A stretch of DNA of 64,000 nt from Closterium sp. Naga37s-1 (GCA_947471745.1 CANJKZ010000777.1:1-64000), one strand, 5' to 3'; counted from the first letter of the stretch, positions 50,881-62,887 are shown. The notes: generated by a model not told the origin, from the sequence alone. A program made the numbers and translations.

Positions 50881-53800
50881 CTAGCGTGTGCAAAATTGCA
50901 AGAACAGGGGCCAAGCGTGTGCAAAATTGCAAGAACAAGGGCCTAGCACGTGCAAAATTGCAAGAACAAGGGCCTAGCGTGTGCAAAATTGCAAGAACAA
51001 GGGCCTTGCGCGTGCAAAATTGCAAGAACAAGGGTCTAGCATGTGCAAAATTGCAAGAACAAGGGCCTAGCAGGTGCAAAATTGCAAGAACAAGGGCCTA
51101 GCGTGTGCAAAATAGCAAGAACAAGGGCCTAGCGTGTGCAAAATAGCAAGAACATGGGCATAGCGCGTGCAAAATTTCAAGAACAAGGGCCTAGCTTGTG
51201 CAAAATTGCAATAACAAGGGCCTATCGTGTGCAAAATTGCAAGAACAAGGGCCTATCGTGTGCAAAATAGCAAGAACAAGGGCCTAGCATGTGCAAAATA
51301 GCAAGAACAAGGGCCTAACGTGTGCAAAATTTCAAGAACAAGGGCCTATCGTGTGCAAAATTGCAAGAACAAGGGCCTAGCGTGTGCAAAATAGCAAGAA
51401 CAAGGGCCTAGCGAGTGCAAAATTGCAAGAACATGTGCCTAGCGAGTGCAAATTTGCAAGAACAAGGGCCTAGCGTGTGCAAAATAGCAAGAACAAGGGC
51501 CTAGTGAGTGCAAAATTGCAAGAACAAGAGCCTAGCGTGTGCAAAATTTCAAGAACACTGGCCTAGCGTGTGCAAAATAGCAAGAACTAGGGCCTAGCAT
51601 GTGCAACATTGCAAGAACAAGGGCCTAGCGAGTGCAAAATTGCAAGAACAAGGGCCTAGCATGTGCAAAATTTCAAGAACAGGGGCCTAGCATGTGCAAA
51701 ATAGCAAGAACAGGGGCCAAGCGTGTGCAAAATATCAAGAACAAGGTCCTAGCACGTGCAAAAAATCAAGAACAGTGGCCTAGCGAGTGCAAAATTGCAA
51801 GAACAAGGGCCTAGCGTGTGCAAAATTGCAAGAACAGGGGCCTAGCGTATGCAAAATTGCAAGAACAAGGGCCTGGCATGTGCAAAATTGCAAGAACAAG
51901 GGCCTAGCATGTGCAAAATTGCAAGAACAAGTGCCTAGCGTGTTCAAAACGTCAAGAACAAGGGCCTAGCGTGTGTAAAATTGCAAGAACAGGGGCCAAT
52001 CGTGTGCAAAATTGCAAGAACAAGGGCCTAGCACGTGCAAAATTGCAAGAACAAGTGCCTAGCATGTGCAAAATTGCAAGAACAAGGGCCTAGCGTGTTC
52101 AAAATTGCAAGAACAAGGGCCTACCGTGTGCAAAATTGCAAGAACAAGGGCCTAGCGTGTGCAAAATTGCAAGAACAAGGTTCTAGCGTGTGCAAAATTG
52201 CAAGAACAAGGGCCTAGCGTGTGCAAAATAGCAAGAACAAGGGCCTAGTGTGCAAAATTGCAAGAACAAGGGCCTAGCAAGTGCAAAATTGCAAGAACAA
52301 TGGCCTAGCGTGTGCAAAATTGCAAGAACAAGGGCCTATCGTGTGCAAAATTGCAAGAACAAGGGCCTATCGTTTGCAAAATAGCAAGAACAAGGGCCTA
52401 GCGTGTGCAAAATAGCAAGAACAAGGGACTAGCGTGTGCAAAATTGCAAGAACAAGGGCCTAGCTTGTGCAAAAATGCAATAACAAGGGCCTATCGTGTG
52501 CAAAATTGCAAGAACAAGGGTCTATCGTGTGCAAAATAGCAAGAACAAGGGCCTAGCATGTGCAAAATAGCAAGAACAAGGGCCTAACGTGTGCAAATTT
52601 TCAAGAACAAGGGCCTATCGAGTGCAAAATTGCAAGAACAAGGGCCTAGCGTGTGCAAAATAGCAAGAACAAGGGCCTAGCGAGTGCAAAATTGCAAGAA
52701 CATGTGCCTAGCGAGTGCAAATTTGCAAGAACAAGGGCCTAGCGTGTGCAAAATAGCAAGAACAAGGGCCTAGTGAGTGCAAAATTGCAAGAACAAGAGC
52801 CTAGCGTGTGCAAAATTTCAAGAACACTGGCCTAGCGTGTGCAAAATAGCAAGAACTAGGGCCTAGCGTGTGCAACATTGCAAGAACAAGGGCCTAGCGA
52901 GTGCAAAATTGCAAGAACAAGGGCCTAGCGTGTGCAAAATTTCAAGAACAGGGGCCTAGCATGTGCAAAATAGCAAGAACAGGGGCCAAGCGTGTGCAAA
53001 ATATCAAGAACAAGGTCCTAGCACGTGCAAAAAATCAAAAAAAGTGGCCTAGCGAGTGCAAAATTGCAAGAACAAGGGCCTAGCGTGTGCAAAATTGCAA
53101 GAACAGGGGCCTAGCGTATGCAAAATTGCAAGAACAAGGGCCTGGCATGTGCAAAATTGCAAGAACAAGGGCCTAGCGTGTGCAAAATTGCAAGAACAAG
53201 GGCCTAGCGTGTGCAAAATAGCAAGAAGAAGGGCCTAGCGTGTGCAAAATTGCAAGAACAAGGGGCTAGCAGGTGCAAAATTGCAAGAACAAGTGCCTAG
53301 CGTGTTCAAAACGTCAAGAACAAGGGCCTAGCGTGTGTAAAATTGCAAGAACAGGGGCCAATCGTGTGCAAAATTGCAAGAACAAGGGCCTAGCACGTGC
53401 AAAATTGCAAGAACAAGTGCCTAGCATGTGCAAAATTGCAAGAACAAGGGCCTAGCGTGTTCAAAATTGCAAGAACAAGGGCCTACCGTGTGCAAAATTG
53501 CAAGAACAAGGGCCTAGCGTGTGCAAAATTGCAAGAACAAGGTTCTAGCGTGTGCAAAATTGCAAGAACAAGGGCCTAGCGTGTGCAAAATAGCAAGAAC
53601 AAGGGCCTAGTGTGCAAAATTGCAAGAACAAGGGCCTAGCAAGTGCAAAATTGCAAGAACAATGGCCTAGCGTGTGCAAAATTGCAAGAACAAGGGCCTA
53701 TCGTGTGCAAAATTGCAAGAACAAGGGCCTATCGTGTGCAAAATAGCAAGAACAAGGGCCTAGCGTGTGCAAAATAGCAAGAACAAGGGACTAGCGTGTG

Positions 53801-56800
53801 CAAAATTGCAAGAACAAGGGCCTAGCGTGTACAAAATTTCAAGAACAAGGGCCTAGCGTGTGCAAAATTGCAAGAACAAGGGCCTAGCGAGTGCAAAAAT
53901 GCAAGAACAAGGGCCTAGCATGTGCAAAATTGCAAGAACAAGGGCCTAGCGAGTGCAAAATTGCAAGAACAAGGGCCTAGCGTGTGCAAAATTGCAAGAA
54001 CTAGGGCCTAGCGTGTGCAAAATAGCAAGAACAAGGGCCTAGCGTGTGCAAAATTGCAAGAACAAGGGCCTAGCGAGTGCAAAATTGCAAGAACAAGGGC
54101 CTACAGTGTGCAAAATAGCAAGAACAAGGGCCTAGCGTGTGCAAAATTGCAAGAACAGGGGCCAAGCGTGTGCAAAATTGCAAGAACAAGGGCCTAGCAC
54201 GTGCAAAATTGCAAGAACAAGTGCCTAGCATGTGCAAAATTGCAAGAACAAGGGCCTAGCGTGTTCAAAATTGCAAGAACAAGGGCCTAGCGTGTGAAAA
54301 ATTGCAAGAACAAGGGCCTAGCGTGTGCAAAATAGCAAGAATAAAGGCCTAGCGTGTGCAAAATTGCAAGAACAAGGGCCTGGCATGTGCAAAATTGCAA
54401 GAACAAGGGCCTAGCTTGTTCAAAATTGCAAGAACAAGGGCCTAGCGTGTGCAAAATTGCAAGAACAAATGTCTCATGTGTGCAAAATAGCAAGAACAAG
54501 GGCCTAGCGTGTGCAAAATAGCAAGAACAAGGGCCTAGCGTGTGCAAAATTGCAAGAACAAGGGCCTAGCGTGTGCAAAATTTCAAGAACAAGGGCCTAG
54601 CGTGTGCAAAATTGCAAGAACAAGGGCCTAGCGAGTGCAAAATTGCAAGAACAAGGGCCTAGCGTGTGCAAAATTGCAAGAACAAGGGCCTAGCGAGTGC
54701 AAAATTGCAAGAACAAGGGCCTAGCGTGTGCAAAATTGCAAGAACTAGGGCCTAGCGTGTGCAAAATTGCAAGAACAAGGGCCTAGCGTGTGCAAAATTG
54801 CAAGAACTAGGGCCTAGCGTGTGCAAAATAGCAAGAACAAGGGCCTAGCGTGTGCAAAATTGCAAGAACAGGGGCCAAGCGTGTGCAAAATTGCAAGAAC
54901 AAGGGCCTAGCACGTGCAAAATTGCAAGAACAAGGGCCTAGCGTGTGCAAAATTGCAAGAACAAGGGCCTTGCGCGTGCAAAATTGCAAGAACAAGGGTC
55001 TAGCATGTGCAAAATTGCAAGAACAAGGGCCTAGCAGGTGCAAAATTGCAAGAACAAGGGCCTAGCGTGTGCAAAATAGCAAGAACAAGGGCCTAGCGTG
55101 TGCAAAATAGCAAGAACATGGGCATAGCGCGTGCAAAATTTCAAGAACAAGGGCCTAGCTTGTGCAAAATAGCAAGAACAAGGGCCTAGTGAGTGCAAAA
55201 TTGCAAGAACAAGGGCCTAACGTGTGCAAAATTTCAAGAACAAGGGCCTATCGTGTGCAAAATAGCAAGAACAAGGGCCTAGCGCGTGCAAAATTGCAAT
55301 AACAAGGGCCTATCGTGTGCAAAATTGCAAGAACAAGGGCCTATCGTGTGCAAAATAGCAAGAACAAGGGCCTAGCATGTGCAAAATAGCAAGAACAAGG
55401 GCCTAACGTGTGCAAAATTTCAAGAACAAGGGCCTATCGTGTGCAAAATTGCAAGAACAAGGGCGCGTGTGCAAAATAGCAAGAACAAGGGCCTAGCGAG
55501 TGCAAAATTGCAAGAACATGTGCCTAGCGAGTGCAAATTTGCAAGAACAAGGGCCTAGCGTGTGCAAAATAGCAAGAACAAGGGCCTAGTGAGTGCAAAA
55601 TTGCAAGAACAAGAGCCTAGCGTGTGCAAAATTTCAAGAACACTGGCCTAGCGTGTGCAAAATAGCAAGAACTAGGGCCTAGCGTGTGCAACATTGCAAG
55701 AACAAGGGCCTAGCGAGTGCAAAATTGCAAGAACAAGGGCCTAGCATGTGCAAAATTTCAAGAACAGGGGCCTAGCATGTGCAAAATAGCAAGAACAGGG
55801 GCCAAGCGTGTGCAAAATATCAAGAACAAGGTCCTAGCACGTGCAAAAAATCAAGAACAGTGGCCTAGCGAGTGCAAAATTGCAAGAACAAGGGCCTAGC
55901 GTGTGCAAAATTGCAAGAACAGGGGCCTAGCGTATGCAAAATTGCAAGAACAAGGGCCTGGCATGTGCAAAATTGCAAGAACAAGGGCCTAGCATGTGCA
56001 AAATTGCAAGAACAAGTGCCTAGCGTGTTCAAAACGTCAAGAACAAGGGCCTAGCGTGTGTAAAATTGCAAGAACAGGGGCCAATCGTGTGCAAAATTGC
56101 AAGAACAAGGGCCTAGCACGTGCAAAATTGCAAGAACAAGTGCCTAGCATGTGCAAAATTGCAAGAACAAGGGCCTAGCGTGTTCAAAATTGCAAGAACA
56201 AGGGCCTACCGTGTGCAAAATTGCAAGAACAAGGGCCTAGCGTGTGCAAAATTGCAAGAACAAGGTTCTAGCGTGTGCAAAATTGCAAGAACAAGGGCCT
56301 AGCGTGTGCAAAATAGCAAGAACAAGGGCCTAGTGTGCAAAATTGCAAGAACAAGGGCCTAGCAAGTGCAAAATTGCAAGAACAATGGCCTAGCGTGTGC
56401 AAAATTGCAAGAACAAGGGCCTATCGTGTGCAAAATTGCAAGAACAAGGGCCTATCGTTTGCAAAATAGCAAGAACAAGGGCCTAGCGTGTGCAAAATAG
56501 CAAGAACAAGGGACTAGCGTGTGCAAAATTGCAAGAACAAGGGCCTAGCGTGTACAAAATTTCAAGAACAAGGGCCTAGCGTGTGCAAAATTGCAAGAAC
56601 AAGGGCCTAGCGAGTGCAAAATTGCAAGAACAAGGGCCTAGCATGTGCAAAATTGCAAGAACAAGGGCCTAGCGAGTGCAAAATTGCAAGAACAAGGGCC
56701 TAGCGTGTGCAAAATTGCAAGAACTAGGGCCTAGCGTGTGCAGAATAGCAAGAACAAGGGCCTAGCGTGTGCAAAATTGCAAGAACAAGGGCCTAGCGAG

Positions 56801-56920
56801 TGCAAAATTGCAAGAACAAGGGCCTACAGTGTGCAAAATAGCAAGAACAAGGGCCTAGCGTGTGCAAAATTGCAAGAACAGGGGCCAAGCGTGTGCAAAA
56901 TTGCAAGAACAAGGGCCTAG
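48937..56920. repeat. ~3.96-kb tandem block duplication (about 128 units)
   Basis: The block starting at 48937 is repeated from 52901 at a spacing of 3964 bp to about 55140. After a local rearrangement at 55160-55470 the spacing becomes 4085 bp (51632 against 55717, 52035 against 56120). The unit near 55464 has lost the CTAG and reads GGGCGCGTGTGC, which is found nowhere else that I noticed. Confidence 0.75.
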
Positions 56921-57534
56921 CACGTGCAAAATTGCAATAACAAGTGCCTAGCATGTGCAAAATTGCAAGAACAAGGGCCTAGCGTGTTCAAAATTGCAAG
57001 AACAAGGGCCTAGCGTGTGCAAAATTGCAAGAACAAGGGCCTAGCGTGTGCAAAATAGCAAGAATAAAGGCCTAGCGTGTGCAAAATTGCAAGAACAAGG
57101 GCCTGGCATGTGCAAAATTGCAAGAACAAATGCCTAGCTTGTTCTAAATTGCAAGAACAAGGGCCTAGCGTGTGCAAAATTGCAAGAACAAATGTCTCAT
57201 GTGTGCAAAATAGCAAGAACAAGGGCCTAGCGTGTGCAAAATAGCAAGAACAAGGGCCTAGCGTGTGCAAAATTGCAAGAACAAGGGCCTAGCGTGTGCA
57301 AAATTTCAAGAACAAGGGCCTAGCGTGTGCAAAATTGCAAGAACAAGGGCCTAGCGAGTGCAAAATTGCAAGAACAAGGGCCTGGCGTGTGCAAAATTGC
57401 AAGAACAAGGGCCTAGCGAGTGCAAAATTGCAAGAACAAGGGCCTAGCGTGTGCAAAATTGCAAGAACTAGGGCCTAGCGTGTGCAAAATTGCAAGAACA
57501 AGGGCCTAGCGAGTGCAAAATTGCAAGAACAAGG

Positions 57535-60065
57535 GCCTACCGTGTGCAAAATAGCAAGAACAAGGGCCTAGCGTGTGCAAACTAGCAAGAACAAGGGCCT
57601 AGCGTGTGCAATATTTCAAGAACAAGGGCCTAGCGTGTGCAAAATTTCAAGAACAAGGGCCTAGCGTGTGCAAAATTGCAAGAACAAGGGCCTAGCGTGT
57701 GCAAAATTGCAAGAACAAGGGCCTAGCGTGTGCAAAATTGCAAGAACAAGGGCCTAGCGTGTGCAAAATAGCAAGAACAAGGGCCTAGCGAGTGCAAAAT
57801 TGCAACAACAAGGGCCTAGCAAGTGCAAAATTGCAAGTACAAGGGCCTAGCGAGTGCAAAATTGCAAGAACAAGGGACTAGCGTGTGCAACATTTCAAGT
57901 TTTAGGGCCTAGCGTGTGCAAAATAGCAAGAACAAGGGCCTAGCGTGTGCAAAATTGCAAGAAAAAGGGCCTAGCGTGTGCAAAATTGCAAGAACAAGGG
58001 CCTAGCGTGTGCAAAATAGCAAGAACAAGTGCCTAGCGAGTGCAAAATTGCAAGGACAAGGGCCTAGCGTGTGCAAAATTTCAAGAACAGTGGCCTATCG
58101 AGTGCAAAATTGCAACAACAAAGGCCTAGCGTGTGCAAAATTGCAAGAACAAGGGCCTATTGTGTGCAAAATTGCAAGAACAAGTGCCTAGCGAGTGCAA
58201 AATTGCAAGGACAAGGGCCTAGCGTGTGCAAAATAGCAAGAACAAGGGCCTAGCGAGTGCAAAATTGCAAGAACAAGGGCCCAGTGAGTGCAAAATAGCA
58301 AGAACAAGGGCCTAGCGTGTGCAAAATAGCAAGAACTAGGGCCTAGCGTGTGCAAAATTGCAAGAACAAGGGCCTAGCGAGTGCAAAATTGCAAGAACAA
58401 GGGCCTAGCGTGTGCAAAATTGCAAGAACAAGGGCCTTGCGCGTGCAAAATTGCAAGAACAAGGGTCTAGCATGTGCAAAATTGCAAGAACAAGGGCCTA
58501 GCAGGTTCAAAATTGCAAGAACAAGGGCCTACCATGTGCAAAATAGCAAGAACAAGGGCCTAGCGTGTGCAAAATAGCAAGAACATGGGCATAGCGCGTG
58601 CAAAATTTCAAGAACAAGGGCCTAGTTTGTGCAAAATTGCAATAACAAGGGCCTATCATGTGCAAAATTGCAAGAAGAAGGGCCTATCGTGTGCAAAATA
58701 GCAAGAACAAGGGCCTAGCATGTGCAAAATAGCAAGAACAAGGGCCTAACGTGTGCAAAATTTCAAGAACAAGGGCCTATCGTGTGCAAAATTGCAAGAA
58801 CAAGGGCCTAGCGTGTGCAAAATAGCAAGAACAAGGGCCTAGCGAGTGCAAAATTGCAAGAACATGTGCCTAGCGAGTGCAAATTTGCAAGAACAAGGGC
58901 CTAGCGTGTGCAAAATAGCAAGAACAAGGGCCTAGTGAGTGCAAAATTGCAAGAACAAGAGCCTAGCGTGTGCAAAATTTCAAGAACACTGGCCTAGCGT
59001 GTGCAAAATAGCAAGAACTAGGGCCTAGCGTGTGCAACATTGCAAGAACAAGGGCCTAGCGAGTGCAAAATTGCAAGAACAAGGGCCTAGCGTGTGCAAA
59101 ATTTCAAGAACAGGGGCCTAGCATGTGCAAAATAGCAAGAACAGGGGCCAAGCGTGTGCAAAATATCAAGAACAAGGTCCTAGCACGTGCAAAAATTCAA
59201 GAACAGTGGCCTAGCGAGTGCAAAATTGCAAGAACAAGGGCCTAGCGTGTGCAAAATTGCAAGAACAGGGGCCTAGCGTATGCAAAATTGCAAGAACAAG
59301 GGCCTGGCATGTGCAAAATTGCAAGAACAAGGGCCTAGCGTGTGCAAAATTGCAAGAACAAGGGCCTAGCGTGTGCAAAATAGCAAGAAGAAGGGCCTAG
59401 CGTGTGCAAAATTGCAAGAACAAGGGCCTAGCATGTGCAAAATTGCAAGAACAAGTGCCTAGCGTGTTCAAAACGTCAAGAACAAGGGCCTAGCGTGTGC
59501 AAAATTGCAAGAACAGGGGCCAATCGTGTGCAAAATTGCAAGAACAAGGGCCTAGCGAGTGCAAAATTGCAAGAACAAGGGCCTACCGTGTGCAAAATAG
59601 CAAGAACAAGGGCCTAGCGTGTGCAAACTAGCAAGAACAAGGGCCTAGCGTGTGCAATATTTCAAGAACAAGGGCCTAGCGTGTGCAAAATTTCAAGAAC
59701 AAGGGCCTAGCGTGTGCAAAATTGCAAGAACAAGGGCCTAGCGTGTGCAAAATTGCAAGAACAAGGGCCTAGCGTGTGCAAAATTGCAAGAACAAGGGCC
59801 TAGCGTGTGCAAAATAGCAAGAACAAGGGCCTAGCGAGTGCAAAATTGCAACAACAAGGGCCTAGCAAGTGCAAAATTGCAAGTACAAGGGCCTAGCGAG
59901 TGCAAAATTGCAAGAACAAGGGACTAGCGTGTGCAACATTTCAAGTTTTAGGGCCTAGCGTGTGCAAAATAGCAAGAACAAGGGCCTAGCGTGTGCAAAA
60001 TTGCAAGAAAAAGGGCCTAGCGTGTGCAAAATTGCAAGAACAAGGGCCTAGCGTGTGCAAAATAG
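57535..60065. repeat. 66-unit spaced repeat near the array edge
   Basis: The order CTACCGTGTGC, GTGCAAACTAGC, GTGCAATATTTC, CAAGTTTTAGGG, TGCAAGAAAAAGGG occurs at about 57535-58020 and again 2046 bp later (66 units). Between them, 58009-59560 matches 47883-49430 at a spacing of 10126 bp. Confidence 0.7.
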
Positions 60066-60600
60066 CAAAAACAAAGGCCTAGCGTGTGTAAAATTGCAAG
60101 AACAAGGGCCTGGCATGTGCAAAATTGCAAGAACAAGGGCCTAGCTTGTTCAAAATTGCAAGAACAAGGGCCTAGCGTGTGCAAAATTGCAAGAACAAGT
60201 GCCTAGCGTGTGCAAAACGTCAAGAACAAGGGCCTAGCGTTTGCAAAATTGCAAGAACAAGGGCCTAGCGTGTGCAAAATTGCAAGAACAAGGGCCTAGC
60301 GTGTTCAAAATTGCAAGAACAAGGGCCTAGCATGTGATAAATAGCAAGAACAAGGGCCTAGCATGTGATAAATAGCAAGAACAAGGGCCTAGCGTGTGCA
60401 AAACTGCAAGAACAAGGGCCTAGCGTGTGCAAAATTGCAAGAACAAGGGCCTAGCGTGTTCAAAATTGCAAGAACAAGGGCCTAGCGTGTGCAAAATTGC
60501 AAGAACAAGGGCCTAGCGTGTGCAAAATTGCAAGAACAAGGGCCTAGCGTGCGCAAAATTGCAAGAACAAGGGCCTAGCATGTGCAAAATAGCAAGAACA

Positions 60601-62887
60601 TAGGCGCCAAACTTTTCTTTGCGCGCGAACCAAGCCGGAATTGCTCCGATAGGTGTGTTTGAGCATGGGCCACCGGAATATGCAAAGACATTCGGGTCGT
60701 TCGATGCTTTTCCCTACGCACGCGGGGATCCACGCGCTTCCTTGGCGTTTGTCGGCGAGCACGGCCGTCATCGGAGGCGCCGAACTTTTCTTTGCACGCG
60801 AACCAAGCCAGAATTGCTCCGATTGGTGTATTTGAGCATGGGCCACCCAAATATGCAATGACATTCGGGTCTTTCGATGCTTTTCCCTACGCACGCGGGG
60901 ATCCATGCGCTTCCTTGGCGTTTGTCGGCGAGCACGGCCGTCATCGGAGGCGCCGTACTTTTCTTTGCGCGCGAAACAAGTCAGAATTGCTCCGATAGGT
61001 GTGTTTGAGCATGGGCCACCCGAATATGCAATGACATTCGGGTCGTTCGATGCTTTTCCCTACGCACGCGGGTATCCACGCGCTTCCTTGGCGTTTGTCG
61101 GTGAGCACGGCCGTCATCGGAGGCGCCGAACTTTTCTTTGCGCGCGAACCAAGCCGCATTTGCTCCGATATGTGTGTTTGAGCATGGGCCACCCGAACAC
61201 GCAATGACATTCAGGTTGTTCGATGCTTTTCCCCACGCACGCAGGGATCCACGCGCTTCCTCGGCGTTTGTCGGCGAACACGGCCGTCATCAGAGGCGCC
61301 CAACTTTTCTTTGCGCGTGAACCAAGCCGGAATTTCTCTTAAAAGTGTGTTTGAGCATGAGCCACCCGAATACGCAATGACATTTTGGTCGTTTGATGCT
61401 TTTCCCTACGCACGCTGGGATCCACGCGCTTCCTTGGCGTTTGTCGGCAAGCACGGCCGTCATCCGAGGCGCCAAACTTTTCTTTGTGCGCGAACCAAGC
61501 CGGAATTGCTCTGATAGGTGTGTTTGAGCATGGGCCACCCGAATATGCAATGACATGTAGGTCGTTCAATGCTTTTCCCTACGCACGCGGGGATCCACGC
61601 GCTTCCTTGGCGTTTGTCGGCGAGCACGGCCGTCGCGCGAACCAAGCCGGAATTGCTCTGATAGGTGTGTTTGAGCATGGGCCACCCGAATATGCAATGA
61701 CATTTAGGTCGTTCAATGCTTTTCCCTACGCACGCGGGGATCCACGCGCTTCCTTGGCGTTTGTCGGCGAGCACGGCCGTCATCGGAGGCGCCGAACTTT
61801 TCTTTGCGCGCGAACCAAGCTGGAATTGCTCTGATTTGTGTGTTTGAGCATGGGCCACCCGAATATGCAATGACATTCGGGTCGTTCGATGCTCTTCCCT
61901 ACGCATGCAGGGATCCACGAGCTTCCTTGGCGTTTGTCGGTGAGCACGGCCGTCATCGGAGGCGCCGAACTTTTCTTTCCATGCGAACCAAGCCGGAATT
62001 GCTCTGATAGGTGTGTTTGAGCATGGGCCACCCGAATATGCAATGACATTTGGGTCATTCAAAGCTTTTCCCTACGCACGCGGGGATCCACGCGCTTCCT
62101 TGGCGTTTGTCGGCGAGCACGGCCATCATCGGAGGCGCCGAACTTTTCTTTCCACGCAAACCAAGCCGGAATTGCTCTGATAGGTGTGTTTGAGCATGGG
62201 CCACCCGAATATGCAATGAAATTCGGGTCGTTCGATGCTTTTCCCTACGCACGCGGGGATCCACGCGCTTTTTTGGTGTTTGTTGGCGAGCACGGCCGTC
62301 ATCGGAGGCGCCGAACTTTTCTTTGCACGCGAACCAAGCCGGAATTGCTCCGATAGGTGTGTTTGAGCATGGGCCACCCAAATACGCAATGACATTCGGG
62401 TCTTTCGATGCTTTTCCCTACGCACGCGGGGATCCACGCGCTTCCTTGGCGTTTGTCGGCGAGCATGGCCGCCATCGGAGGCGCCGAACTTTTCTTTGCG
62501 CGCGAACCAAGCCGAATTTGCTCCGATAGGTGTGTTTGAGCATGGGCCACCCGAATACGCAATGACATTCGGGTCATTCGATGCTTTTCCCTACGCACGT
62601 AGGGATCCATGCGCTTCCTTCGCGTTTGTCGGCGAGCACGGCCGTCATCGGAGGCGCCGAACTTTTCTTTGCGCGCGAACCAAGCCGAATTTGCTCCGTT
62701 AGGTAAGTTTGAGCATAGGCCACCCGAATACGCAATGACATTCAGGTCGTTCGATGCTTTTCCCTATGCACGCAGGGATCCACGCGCTTCCTTGGCGTTT
62801 GTCGGCGAGCACGGCCGTCATCGAAGGCGCCGAACTTTCCTTTGCGCGCGAACCAAGCCGGAATTGCAATAACATTTAGGTCGTTCG
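60601..62887. repeat. 173-bp tandem satellite (~13 units)
   Basis: This is a different satellite. The landmark GGCGCC followed by an ACTTTTCTTT run lies at 60603, 60776, 60949, 61122, 61295, 61468, 61788, 61961, 62134, 62307, 62480, 62653 and 62826. Every step is 173 bp except one of 320, where one unit has lost 26 bp near 61634. Each unit also carries GTTTGAGCATGGGCCACC, a CAATGACATT stretch, GGGATCCACG in most units, and GTTTGTCGGCGAGCACGGCC. The last unit is rearranged (GGAATTGC joined to AATAACATTTAGG) and is cut at GTCGTTCG by the next element. Units differ by a few per cent by eye. Long open frames on both strands (up to 200 codons) follow from low divergence and a unit length that is not a multiple of three. 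I see no gene. Confidence 0.95.

Larger units (their letters stand above)
18710..60600. repeat. 31-bp tandem satellite, right block (~1350 units)
   Basis: This is the same 31-bp family as the left block, in the same orientation throughout. Only the first ~120 bp after the element clearly follows left-block variant order. From about 18830 the block has its own markers: GTGTGTCTGC (4 bp longer, about 19821, 20474, 21379, 24545 and in later copies); AAATGTCTCATGTG or AAATGTCTCGTGTG replacing the usual GGGCCTAGCG; CAAGATTTAGGG or CAAGTTTTAGGG; AAAACGTCAAG; GGTTCAAAATTGC; and short units such as CCTAGTGTGCAAAATTGC. No gene, RNA gene or other mobile element is visible in these 42 kb. All open frames here are frame-cycling products of the unit. 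Confidence 0.97.

Noticed and set aside
162-59617. Dozens of 60-90 codon open frames with a 31-residue Cys/Lys-rich repeat on the plus strand and a Leu/Phe/Cys-rich one on the minus strand.
   Set aside because: They are the three frames of the 31-bp unit read in turn and end at the CTAG stop. They have no independent start context, occur on both strands alike, and shift with every unit change.
1-60600. CRISPR-like array because of a ~31-bp direct repeat.
   Set aside because: Units join head to tail with no unique spacers, no cas genes are present, and the context is eukaryotic.
1-60600. Telomere or telomere-like repeat.
   Set aside because: The unit is far longer than telomeric repeats and has no TTTAGGG-type core; the AGGG within it is part of the longer unit.
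60544-62872. Open frames up to 200 codons across the 173-bp units.
   Set aside because: Open frames overlap on both strands and simply restate the repeat in rotating frames. No known domain is recognisable.
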